Origin: Deinobacterium chartae
Lineage (GTDB): Bacteria > Deinococcota > Deinococci > Deinococcales > Deinococcaceae
NCBI RefSeq assembly: GCF_014202645.1
Contig: NZ_JACHHG010000014.1
Span: forward strand, 31,975 to 95,974
DNA length: 64,000 nt
Direction of reading: 5' to 3'
The notes beneath the pieces are model-generated. The model worked only from the letters and a program-made list of their open reading frames with translations. It was not told where the DNA came from and did no database searches. Position 1 is the first letter of the stretch; every line of letters begins with the position of its first letter. Both the position numbers and the translations under genes were made by a program. Below, in pieces: positions 16,259 through 27,491 of the stretch.

Positions 16259-16945
16259 AACGCCCCGAGTGGTACGTGCTTTTCCCCCGAGTAGTACGCT
16301 ATTTCTCCCCAAGTAGTACGTGCTTTTCCCCCGAGTAGTACGCTAGTCATCTGCAAAAACGCCCCAAGAAGTTCGTGCTTCGTTCGCGAAAACGCCCCGA
16401 GTAGTACGTGTTTTCCCCCCGAGTAGTACGCTAGGTGGTGATACGGTTTCCCCCAAGTAGTACGTGGGTGGCCTCCGCTTTCTCCCCGAGTAGTACGCTA
16501 CGGGTTCGCCGTTTCCCCCAAGTAGTACGTGGGTGGCCTCCGCTTTCTCCCCAAGTGGTACGCTAGTCGGGTCAATGGGAAAAACGGCGTCTGTGACGCC
16601 ATCTTCAAGATTCCCCCCAAGTGGTACGTGTCCTGGGCCGGACGAATTCCCCAAGTAGTACGCGCTTACCCCAAGAGGCTGCCGATCACGGGTGCATTCT
16701 GAAGTTTTTGGCGTTCCAGACGACCTTTTCTTCTCGTGTCTCCGGTGGCCGCCGCGCTGCACCGCGCGGCGGCCATTTCGATTCCACTCCAAAAACGGGC
16801 CCGCAACCCCCAAAAGCGCCGCTAAGCGCCCCTCTGTGTCCCTGCGGAACTGTGGACAATTCCCCAAGAGGTACGCGCGCTTCCCCTCCACCAACGAAGA
16901 AATTCCCCGAGTAGTACGTTATTGGGTTATGTTTTCCACAGACGT
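16259..16945. repeat. Replication origin: iteron array with DnaA boxes
   Basis: At least fourteen direct repeats of CCCC(A/G)AGTAGTACG, all on the plus strand, plus two degenerate ones. The TACG ends of the first thirteen (one degenerate) fall at about 16273, 16295, 16317, 16339, 16372, 16405, 16427, 16461, 16494, 16526, 16559, 16625 and 16659. Steps are 22, 33 or 66 (plus or minus 1), i.e. multiples of 11 bp. Two more lie at 16872 and 16915. DnaA-box-like 9-mers are TGTGGACAA at 16851-16859 (reverse strand) and TTTTCCACA at 16932-16940. Iterons directly upstream of a RepA gene are typical of initiator-controlled plasmid origins. Confidence 0.9.
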
Positions 16946-16974
16946 ATAGTGGGGTATTCCCGCAGGAGGACCGC

Positions 16975-18450
16975 TTGGCTCGCCGCACCCAGCAACCCGC
17001 CCTCGAAGAGAACCGGCTGAACCTCGAGCGCTTCGACGAGGCCAACGTCAGCCAGCTCGGCCTGATCAGCATTCAGGAGCGCATCCCCACCGACTTTCAC
17101 GAGTGGGAGGTGTCGTTCGAGATCGAAGGCCGCCCCGCCCTGCTGCGTTGCCGCGGCGCCGCCGGACTCGGCGTGCCGCACGGGATCGACGGCGACGTGG
17201 CCAGTGCCATCATCGACTTGTACCTCGAGGCGGGCGCGCCGCCGGACGGTACGGTGCGCACCACCAGCTACCGCCTGCTCAAGCAGGCCGGCTTTCCCAA
17301 CGCGGGCAAGTACTACCCGATGCTGCGCGAGAGCCTCGAGCGGTTGCGCGGCAGCACCTACTACGCCTCCGAGGCGTGGCGTGACCACTCGCGCCGCCGC
17401 TGGATGACCGTCACCTTCAACTACCTCGAGGGCCTGGGGTACGTGGAAGACGACGCGGACCCCGGCAGTTTCTCGCGCGGTACCGAGCTGCAGCTCAAGC
17501 TCGCCCAGCCGATCGTGAACTCGATCCGCGCCCGGTATGTCAAACCGCTCGACCGCGCGTTTCTCAATTCGCTGGAGCGCCCGCTGACCCGCGCCCTCTA
17601 CCGCCTGCTCGACGCGCGCCGTTACGGACCCGACGCCCCCGACGGCGAACCGCAGATGGAGTTCACGGTGGCGCTGCTGGTGTGGGCCGACGCCTGCAAG
17701 GTCACCGACAAACGCCCGGACAAGATCCGCCGCACGCTCGCCGGCGCTCACGAAGAACTGCTCGCGCGCGGTTACCTGCGCGAGGTGGCGTACATGGGCC
17801 GCGGCAAGAAACAGGTGATCCGCTACGTGTTCTCTCCGAGCGTACCGATTCCTCCCGAGGCGGCGCGCACCGACGAGACGCCGCACGAGCCCGTTTCCCC
17901 GGTGGTAGACGCCTCGGCGCTCAGTCCGGCCACCGCGCGTCTGCGCGAGCAGGGCGTGAGCCTCGCCATGGCTCGCCGCCTGGTCGCCGAGTTCGGCGAG
18001 CAGCACGTGCTTGAACGCATCGCCAAATTTCACGCGATCCTCGCCTCGGGAGTGCAGCCCCGGCGGCCCAGCGCGCTGCTGATCGACGTGGTGCGCGACG
18101 ATGGCAGCAAATACGTGGATCCCGAAGGCTACACTCCCAGGCCGCCCGCCGAAAAACGCGAGGAACGTCCTGCGACCACCGACGACGAGCGCGCGGCTGC
18201 CGAGGCATTCCACGAGCGGCTGCGCAGCCTTCCCCGTGATCAGCAGGTGCGCGAGATCCTGATGACCGTGCGTTTTTTGCTGCAGTCCTACCTGACCCAG
18301 CGGCACCTCGAGCGCCTCGAGGCGCTGCTGCTTGCAGGCGCACAGGAACCGTTGGAGCTGCACAGCGAGCTGTCGCGTGCCATCGCCGAGCGCCGCGTAA
18401 AGGCGTACGCCGAGGGTCTGATGGGCTGGCTGGAGACGGCTCAGCCCTGA
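16975..18450 (+). CDS. repA: Replication initiator protein (RepA type of Deinococcus/Thermus replicons)
   Basis: 491-residue initiator predicted to bind the iterons at 16.26-16.92 kb and open the origin. TTG start at 16975 with AGGAGGA at 16964-16970. The N-terminal two-thirds shows the tandem winged-helix style of the RPA/RepA initiators (GVPHGIDGDVASAIIDLYLEAG near residue 64; YRLLKQAGFPNAGKYYPMLRESLERLRG near 97-124; LDRAFLNSLERPLTRALYRLLDARRYG near 193). A Pro-rich linker near 290-310 precedes a C-terminal helical part ending in repeated charged helices. Origin, initiator and parAB adjacent to each other identify this as the maintenance core of the replicon. Confidence 0.85.
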   Translation: MARRTQQPALEENRLNLERFDEANVSQLGLISIQERIPTDFHEWEVSFEIEGRPALLRCRGAAGLGVPHGIDGDVASAIIDLYLEAGAPPDGTVRTTSYRLLKQAGFPNAGKYYPMLRESLERLRGSTYYASEAWRDHSRRRWMTVTFNYLEGLGYVEDDADPGSFSRGTELQLKLAQPIVNSIRARYVKPLDRAFLNSLERPLTRALYRLLDARRYGPDAPDGEPQMEFTVALLVWADACKVTDKRPDKIRRTLAGAHEELLARGYLREVAYMGRGKKQVIRYVFSPSVPIPPEAARTDETPHEPVSPVVDASALSPATARLREQGVSLAMARRLVAEFGEQHVLERIAKFHAILASGVQPRRPSALLIDVVRDDGSKYVDPEGYTPRPPAEKREERPATTDDERAAAEAFHERLRSLPRDQQVREILMTVRFLLQSYLTQRHLERLEALLLAGAQEPLELHSELSRAIAERRVKAYAEGLMGWLETAQP

Positions 18451-18664
18451 GCAGGGGCCTCGAGGGCAGGGGCATGGGGTTCAAGGTGCCCTGCGATGCC
18501 CCAGCGTTAACCGTGCAGCCTGCGGGCAGGCGCGCAAGGCGTGGCCCGGGTGTGGGCCAGGAGAACCTCTGCCCGCCGCGTTCCCGCTTGCCTGTGGAAT
18601 AGGAAAAGTTGTAAAAGTATGATCGGTTCAACTCGTATAACCCTTCATGTTTCTGGAGGAATGT

Positions 18665-18892
18665 ATGCAAGCCCCCCAAGGAAAATTGGCCAGCACGGTC
18701 CGTGTCGGTGAGAAAGGTCAGATCGTCATTCCCAAGGACATGCGCGACCTGTTTAACATCCGGCCTGGAGACACGCTGCTGCTGCTCGCCGATGAACAGC
18801 GGGGCATCGCGATCGTTCGGCACGAGCTCTTTACCGAGTTCACCCGCAGCGTCTTGCAACAGACAAAAACGCCTGACGAGCCGGACGAGTGA
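18665..18892 (+). CDS. AbrB/MazE-type DNA-binding protein
   Basis: 75-residue swapped-hairpin AbrB protein. Residues 9-45 carry the SpoVT/AbrB core (STVRVGEKGQIVIPKDMRDLFNIRPGDTLLLL). I chose the ATG at 18665 with GGAGGA at 18655-18660; an ATG at 18647 in the same frame lies before this site. It could be a transition-state-like regulator or an orphan antitoxin; no toxin is adjacent. The alpha/beta hydrolase gene starts 60 bases downstream with its own ribosome site, so the two may be one operon. A GTTGTAA element (18608-18614) upstream resembles half of the parA operator candidate. Confidence 0.8.
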   Translation: MQAPQGKLASTVRVGEKGQIVIPKDMRDLFNIRPGDTLLLLADEQRGIAIVRHELFTEFTRSVLQQTKTPDEPDE

Positions 18893-18952
18893 CCGTGCCC
18901 CGCCTTATGCGCAGCGTGGACGAACGGTAAAACGTACAAAGGAGACAAGCGT

Positions 18953-20026
18953 ATGGTGCTCGGGATCTTGGGAGGCCTGCTGGGAACCGTGGCGTTCGCC
19001 GCCGCCGGATACAGTTTCAGGAACACGGCGTACTTCGGCCGCGATATGGCGGCCGTGCGGCGCGCAGGCTTTGTGGAAAAACAGCTGACGGTGAACGGCA
19101 GCGTGCTGAACTATGCGGAAGGACCAAACAACGGCCCTCCGTTGCTGCTGATCCACGGGCAAAGCGGTGACTGGAAGCACTACGCCAGGGTCCTGCCCGG
19201 CTTGGCCCGCAGCTACCGGGTGCTCGCTGTGGACTGTTACGGCCACGGCGGCTCTGCCTGGGTTCCAGGGAAGTACAGTGTGGCCGCCATGGGTGCGGAT
19301 CTGGCGCGTTTCATGCGCGAAGTGATGGCCCGGCCTGCGCTGGTGTCCGGGCATTCCTCGGGCGGTCTGCTGGCCGCGTGGTTGGCCGCGAATGCCCCGG
19401 ACACGGTGCGGGGCGTGATCTTGGAAGATCCGCCGCTGTTTACCACGCTGTTGCCACGTGCGCAGAAAACCTGGAATTACGTGGACTTGGCCACCACGTC
19501 GCATAACTTCCTGGCGAGTGGCGAGAAAGACTTTGTTAGCTACTGCGTGGCGCATGGCCGACTGTTCGCGCTGTTCCGGGACCTGCAGCCGCTGCTGCTC
19601 AGGCACGTGCGCGAACAGCGCGCCAAGTACCCTGACAGGCCGGTACGGGTCTTTTACATGCCCCCGGCGATGAACGAGTTGCTGCGCGGGCTTCATCGCT
19701 ACGACCCGCGCTTCGGGCAGGCGTTTTACGACGGTTCTTGGGACGCCGGTAGCGATCACGCCGAGATTCTGGTGCGCATCGGCGTGCCGACCGTGCTGGT
19801 CCACGCCCGCTGGAGCTACGACGACAGCGGCATCCTGATGGCCGCTATGGACGACCGGGACGCTGAGCGGGCCCGTTCGCTCATCCAAGATGTCGAGTTC
19901 GTTCGGGTCAACTCGGGGCACGGCTTTCACTTCGAGCAACCCAGAGCTTTCCTGCGAGTCATGAAGAGCGTTCAGGAGCGTTTGCAGGCGGAGCGAACGA
20001 ATGTCCAGGGTGCTTTTGGGGCCTGA
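18953..20026 (+). CDS. Alpha/beta hydrolase, probably membrane-anchored
   Basis: 357-residue hydrolase of the Abhydrolase_1/6 type. ATG at 18953 with AAGGAGA upstream. A hydrophobic N-terminus (residues 2-20) would anchor it to the membrane. The oxyanion-hole motif LLLIHGQSGDW lies near 63-73. The nucleophile elbow is SGHSSGG near 131-137, the acid is probably in the VLVHARWSYDDSG region near 282, and the histidine is in NSGHGFHFE near 321-329. All catalytic elements are present at normal spacing. Substrate unknown. It is preceded by the AbrB-like gene on the same strand. Confidence 0.82.
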   Translation: MVLGILGGLLGTVAFAAAGYSFRNTAYFGRDMAAVRRAGFVEKQLTVNGSVLNYAEGPNNGPPLLLIHGQSGDWKHYARVLPGLARSYRVLAVDCYGHGGSAWVPGKYSVAAMGADLARFMREVMARPALVSGHSSGGLLAAWLAANAPDTVRGVILEDPPLFTTLLPRAQKTWNYVDLATTSHNFLASGEKDFVSYCVAHGRLFALFRDLQPLLLRHVREQRAKYPDRPVRVFYMPPAMNELLRGLHRYDPRFGQAFYDGSWDAGSDHAEILVRIGVPTVLVHARWSYDDSGILMAAMDDRDAERARSLIQDVEFVRVNSGHGFHFEQPRAFLRVMKSVQERLQAERTNVQGAFGA

Positions 20027-20332
20027 GTCGGCCTTTGGCATGTGAACACGGCTGAACGTCGCTCAGCGCTTGCTCGGATGCTCCTAGAAGACGAGAGCAG
20101 GCTGGAATGCCTGAGGGGGTTGGTGATGCCCCACCGGAAGCACCGAACGTTTTGCCAGTGAAACCGGCTTCCCTTGAAGCGAGTACCGTCGGGCTGTCCG
20201 GCATACCGGATGATCCGGAGCTCGCTGGATTTTGTGGCCAAGGAAACCCAGCGGCCTATGCGCGGATCCAGGATATCCTGACCGTTTTTGTGCCACCGTC
20301 TGGCCGAGCGTGAGCGTGCGAATACCGGACGA
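20027..20332. other. Intergenic stretch, no convincing gene
   Basis: About 300 bases between the hydrolase and the rhamnose transport operon. Short open frames on both strands lack ribosome sites and family resemblance. Confidence 0.45.
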
Positions 20333-20361
20333 GCCCGCGCCTCGGGTTCAGGGGCGCGGGC
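20333..20361 (-). terminator. Hairpin after rhaS
   Basis: GCCCGCGCC (20333-20341) and GGCGCGGGC (20353-20361) form a 9-bp GC stem with an 11-base loop, 17 bases beyond the rhaS stop on the minus strand. There is no T-run, so it may act as a 3' stabiliser as much as a terminator. Confidence 0.5.
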
Positions 20362-20378
20362 AGTCTTGAGGCCAGGGG

Positions 20379-21374
20379 TCAGAAGTTGAACTTGTCGATG
20401 TTGCTCTTGTCGAACACGGTGAGCGGCCCCAGGATGATCACGCCGTTCTTGCCGATGGTGCGCTCGCCCAGTTTGCCCGCCTTGAAGCGCTCGCCTTCTT
20501 TACCGCTGATCTGCCCGCTCACCAGCGCGGCAGCGGCGTACGAGGCGAGGTAACCGAGTTCCTCGGGGTTCCACAGCGCGAAGCCCTGTACCGTGCCGTT
20601 CTTGACGAACTCGCGCATCTGGTTGGGCGTGCCGAGCCCGGTGAGGGCGACCTTGCCTTTGTAAGGGCTGCTCGACAGGTAGCGCGCGGCGGCGCTGATG
20701 CCGACCGTGGTGGGGGAAATGACGCCCTTGAGGTTCGGGTAGGCCTGCATCAGGCCCTGCATCTCGGTGAACGATTTCTGGTCGTCGTCGTTGCCGTAGG
20801 CGATCTTGACGAGCTTCATGTTCTTGTACTCGGGCTTCTTGAGCTCGTCTTGCATCACCTTGATCCAGGCGTTCTGGTTGGTGGCGTTCGGGGTGGCGGA
20901 CAGTACCGCGATCTCACCGCTGTAATTGATCTGCTTGGCGAGCAGCTTGATCTGGTCACGGCCGATGGTGTCGCTGCTTGCCTGGCTCACGAAAAGGTGG
21001 CGGCCGTCCGGGGCCACGTCGCTGTCGTAGGTGACGACCTTGACGCCCTGTTGCATGGCGCGCTTGAGGTAGGGAACCAGCGCGTTCTGGTCGCTGGCCG
21101 AGACCACGATGGCCTTTTGGCGCTGCGCGAGCAGCGTATTGATGTAGCTGACCTGGCTGCTCGCTCCGGCGTCCGAGGGGCCGACCTGCTTGCCGACCCC
21201 GGAGAACTCCTTGATGGCGGCCTGTCCGCCCTTCCAGGCGGTGGTGAAGTACGGGTTGTTGACCTGTTTGGGCAAGAAGGCGATGGTGATGCCTTTTGGG
21301 ATACCGGCTTGTGCGGCAGCAACGGCGCCGAGGGTGAGGGCGAGGGCAGCGAGGGTCAGGGTGCGGTGTTTCAT
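20379..21374 (-). CDS. rhaS: Rhamnose ABC transporter substrate-binding protein
   Basis: 331-residue periplasmic sugar-binding protein of the ribose/autoinducer-2 class (Peripla_BP_4). It has a Sec signal peptide (MKHRTLTL..., cleavage likely after the AQA at about residue 23). The mature protein shows IAFLPKQVNNPYF at strand 1, IVVSASDQNALVPYL and VVTYDSDVAPDGR, all typical of RhaS-type proteins. It is the last gene of the leftward transport operon, 65 bases after rhaQ with its own ribosome site, a spacing often used to raise expression of the binding protein. Rhamnose specificity is inferred from the flanking mutarotase and catabolic genes. Confidence 0.9.
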   Translation of the reverse strand: MKHRTLTLAALALTLGAVAAAQAGIPKGITIAFLPKQVNNPYFTTAWKGGQAAIKEFSGVGKQVGPSDAGASSQVSYINTLLAQRQKAIVVSASDQNALVPYLKRAMQQGVKVVTYDSDVAPDGRHLFVSQASSDTIGRDQIKLLAKQINYSGEIAVLSATPNATNQNAWIKVMQDELKKPEYKNMKLVKIAYGNDDDQKSFTEMQGLMQAYPNLKGVISPTTVGISAAARYLSSSPYKGKVALTGLGTPNQMREFVKNGTVQGFALWNPEELGYLASYAAAALVSGQISGKEGERFKAGKLGERTIGKNGVIILGPLTVFDKSNIDKFNF

Positions 21375-21439
21375 GAGCTTCCTCCGGAAGGGTGATGAGG
21401 GCCAAGCAGGGGAGAGCGGGGCCGCGCGGCGTCAGGGCG

Positions 21440-24963
<3,524 letters not shown>

Positions 24964-24971
<8 letters not shown>

Positions 24972-25311
24972 GGTGAAACACCTCCTCGAGGCGTAAAAAA
25001 CCCTCGTCCGGGTTTTTTCCGTCGAGGGCGGTGAAGTACGGCGCCATCTGGGCCTGCCAGCGCGCGTTGACTTCACGGTGTTGCATGCCGGAAACGGCGG
25101 CGTCGGGATCGGGACTTTCGAAGTAGCCGACGAGCAGGCCGTCGTCGCGCAGGAACAGCGAGTAGTTGTGCCACCCGGTGTCACGCAGGGCGTCAAGCAT
25201 GTCGGGCCACACCTCACGGTGGCGGGCCTTGTACTCCTCGAGGCGCTCCGGGCGCACGTGGAGCACGAAGCAGATTCGGTGGGTTTTGGGGGTGGAATCG
25301 GCAGCGGGCAC
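24964..25311 (-). CDS. rhaM: L-rhamnose mutarotase
   Basis: 115-residue enzyme interconverting alpha and beta L-rhamnopyranose, giving the isomerase its preferred anomer. GTG start at 25311 with GGAG upstream. Conserved features: [26 protein letters not shown], where the histidine and tryptophan belong to the active site; then [20 protein letters not shown], and WQAQMAPYF near the C-terminus. First gene of the transport operon (rhaM-rhaT-rhaP-rhaQ-rhaS), divergent from the regulator. Confidence 0.9.
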
Positions 25312-25353
25312 GGGAACTCCAGGGGTGAGGCTCGGGGTGCGGGCTTTGGGTTG

Positions 25354-25381
25354 TGATGTTTGTACATGGCATGAAACATCA
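25354..25381. promoter_or_regulatory. Candidate rhamnose operator, TGATGTTT-N12-AAACATCA
   Basis: Exact 8-bp inverted repeats (25354-25361 and 25374-25381) separated by 12 bases. They sit between the divergent rhaM and rhaR genes, upstream of the rhaR promoter and across the expected rhaM promoter. Likely site for the DeoR-family regulator encoded next to it. Confidence 0.6.
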
Positions 25382-25403
25382 TCTACAAAAAAAATGCAAG
25401 GGC

Positions 25404-25434
25404 TTGTCACAGTGTGTTCGAATGTTGTTAGATT
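25404..25434 (+). promoter_or_regulatory. rhaR promoter, probably leaderless transcript
   Basis: TTGTCA at 25404-25409 and TTAGAT at 25428-25433 (18-base spacer). The rhaR ATG is at 25440, so transcription would begin at or next to the start codon. There is no ribosome site, consistent with leaderless mRNAs common in Deinococcus. Confidence 0.5.
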
Positions 25435-25439
25435 TGGCT

Positions 25440-26228
25440 ATGGTCACCGACAGCTTCAAGGTGGGCAGCGAACGCCACCACCTGATCCTTCGCCGCGCCC
25501 TCGCCGAGCGCGTGGTGAAGATCAAGGACCTCGCCGCCGAACTCGGCGTGCACGAAATGACCGTGCGCCGCGACCTCGACCTGCTCGCCGAGCAGGGCCT
25601 GCTCGAACGCATTCACGGCGGTGCCCGCATCCTCGAGAAAACCAGCGAGGAAGTCGCCCACCAGCTGCGCGCCACCACCAACACCCAGGCCAAAGACGCC
25701 CTCGCCCGCGCCGCTTTGAACCTCGTCGAAGACGGCGACGTCGTCGCCCTGGACGCCAGCACCACCGCCCTCGCCCTTGCCCGCGTCCTGCACGCCCGCC
25801 GCGTGAGCGCGATCGTCTCCGGCCTCGATGCCGCCAACGTCCTCGCACAAAGCGGTGTGCCCTTCTTAATGGTCGGCGGGAACTTTCACGCGCCCGCCCG
25901 CAGCTTTGTGGGTGCCTTCTTCCTGGACACCATGACCAAGCTGCACCCCGACAAGGTGTTTTTCAGCGCCAAGGCTTTTTCGGTGGCCACCGGCTTCACC
26001 GACGCGCACCTGCCCGAGGTCGGGGCCAAGCAGCAGCTGATCCGCTCGGCCGGCACCCGTGTGGCGATGCTCGACGGCAGCAAGCTCGAGCGCCGCGCCC
26101 TGGCCACCATCGCCACCCTCGACGAGGTGGACGTGATCATCACCAACCGCACCCCGACCGCCGACACCTGCGCAGCACTCGACGCGGCCGACATCCGGCT
26201 CATCATCACCCCCCAGGAGGACCAGTGA
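25440..26228 (+). CDS. rhaR: DeoR-family regulator of rhamnose utilisation
   Basis: 262-residue repressor. Residues 15-65 form the DeoR winged helix ([38 protein letters not shown]) followed by LLERIHGGA. The C-terminal sugar-phosphate sensor (DeoRC) shows [19 protein letters not shown] and the catalytic-like lysine region [16 protein letters not shown]. The usual effector would be a phosphorylated intermediate such as rhamnulose-1-phosphate; that is inference. I chose the ATG at 25440 (leaderless promoter). It overlaps rhaI by GTGA, making it the first gene of the catabolic operon. Confidence 0.85.
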   Translation: MVTDSFKVGSERHHLILRRALAERVVKIKDLAAELGVHEMTVRRDLDLLAEQGLLERIHGGARILEKTSEEVAHQLRATTNTQAKDALARAALNLVEDGDVVALDASTTALALARVLHARRVSAIVSGLDAANVLAQSGVPFLMVGGNFHAPARSFVGAFFLDTMTKLHPDKVFFSAKAFSVATGFTDAHLPEVGAKQQLIRSAGTRVAMLDGSKLERRALATIATLDEVDVIITNRTPTADTCAALDAADIRLIITPQEDQ

Positions 26229-27415
26229 ACACCGAAGCGCTCTTCTCCGCCCTCGACCGACAACGCATCGAGACGCCGTCGTGGGGCTACGGCAACTCGG
26301 GCACGCGCTTTAAGACCTTCGCCGCGCCCGGAGCCGCGCGCGACGTGTACGAGAAGATCGAGGATGCCGCCGAAGTGCACCGGCTCAGCGGCATCGCCCC
26401 CAGCGTGGCCCTGCACATCCCCTGGGACGCGGTCAGCGACTACGGCGAGCTGCGCGCCTTCGCCGAAAGCCGCGGCGTCACCCTGGGTGCGATCAACCCC
26501 AACGTCTTCCAGGACGATCGCTACCGCCTCGGCAGCGTCACCCACCCGGACCCGGCGGTGCGCGAACAGGCACTGGCGCACCTGCTCGCCTGTGTGGAGA
26601 TCCTGCGGCAGACCGGTTCGCGCGACCTCAGCCTGTGGTTCGCCGACGGCACCAACTACGCCGGGCAAGACGACCTGCGCGCCCGCAAACGGCGCCTGCG
26701 CGACGCGCTGGCGCGCGTGCACGACGCCCTGCCCGACGGGGCGCGCCTGCTGCTCGAGTACAAGCTGTTCGAACCGGCCTTTTACGCCACCGACGCTTTT
26801 GACTGGGGAGCGGCCCTGGCACACTGCGTCGCAGTCGGCGAGCGCGCGCAGGTGCTGGTGGACCTCGGGCATCACGCGCCCGGCGTGAACATCGAGCAGA
26901 TCGTTGCGTTCCTGCTCGACGAGGGCCGCCTGGGCGGCTTTCACTTCAACGCGCGCCGCTACGCCGACGACGACCTGATCGTTGGCACCGCCAACCCCTT
27001 CGAGCTGTTTTGCATCTACGCCGAACTCGTGAGCGCCGAGACCGCTGCGGACCCGCTGGTGCGCGATACCGCGCGCGCGGTGGCGTACATGATCGACCAG
27101 AGCCACAACATCGAACCCAAGGTCGAAGCGATGCTGCAGAGCGTGCTGAACTGCCAAGAAGCGTATGCCAAGGCGCTGCTGATCGACCGCGAGCGCCTCG
27201 AGGAGGCCCAGCAGGCCGGGGACGTCCTCGAGGCGCACCGCACCCTGACCGACGCTTTCCGTACCGACGTGCGCCCCTTGCTCGCCGAGTGGCGCCGCGC
27301 CCGCGGCCTGCCCGAAGACCCGATCCGTGCCCACCGCGTCAGCGGCTACGCCGAGCGCGTGGCGCGTGAGCGCGGCGTAGCCGCTGCCAGCGGCGGCTTC
27401 CCGGTTCACAGCTAG
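26225..27415 (+). CDS. rhaI: L-rhamnose isomerase
   Basis: 396-residue TIM-barrel enzyme converting L-rhamnose to L-rhamnulose in the cytoplasm. GTG start overlapping the rhaR stop, AGGAGG at 26215-26220. Sequence marks of the RhaI type (the L-rhamnose catabolism isomerase found in Pseudomonas and Thermotoga, not the E. coli RhaA type): [15 protein letters not shown] at the N-terminus, HIPWD near 64, the metal ligands in [15 protein letters not shown] near 175, [15 protein letters not shown] near 210 and [15 protein letters not shown] near 236. Confidence 0.9.
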   Translation: MNTEALFSALDRQRIETPSWGYGNSGTRFKTFAAPGAARDVYEKIEDAAEVHRLSGIAPSVALHIPWDAVSDYGELRAFAESRGVTLGAINPNVFQDDRYRLGSVTHPDPAVREQALAHLLACVEILRQTGSRDLSLWFADGTNYAGQDDLRARKRRLRDALARVHDALPDGARLLLEYKLFEPAFYATDAFDWGAALAHCVAVGERAQVLVDLGHHAPGVNIEQIVAFLLDEGRLGGFHFNARRYADDDLIVGTANPFELFCIYAELVSAETAADPLVRDTARAVAYMIDQSHNIEPKVEAMLQSVLNCQEAYAKALLIDRERLEEAQQAGDVLEAHRTLTDAFRTDVRPLLAEWRRARGLPEDPIRAHRVSGYAERVARERGVAAASGGFPVHS

Positions 27416-27491
27416 CGTTCCCGCACAACCCGCCCCTGTCTCAGCCCGCCGGACCCGCCGGGCACGGCGCCCCACACCCCAGGAGGACCGC

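Noticed and set aside
16259..16920. CRISPR-like array
   Set aside because: The repeats are only about 14 bp, the spacing varies in 11-bp steps, spacers share sequence, and a replication initiator gene follows. These are iterons.
20107..20313. Small plus-strand frame between hydrolase and rhaS
   Set aside because: No ribosome site, no recognisable motif, and an equally long frame exists on the other strand.
24975..25382. N-terminal extension of RhaT through the rhaM gene
   Set aside because: The extension lies in a shifted frame over the conserved mutarotase gene; the TTG at 24971 with a good ribosome site explains RhaT.
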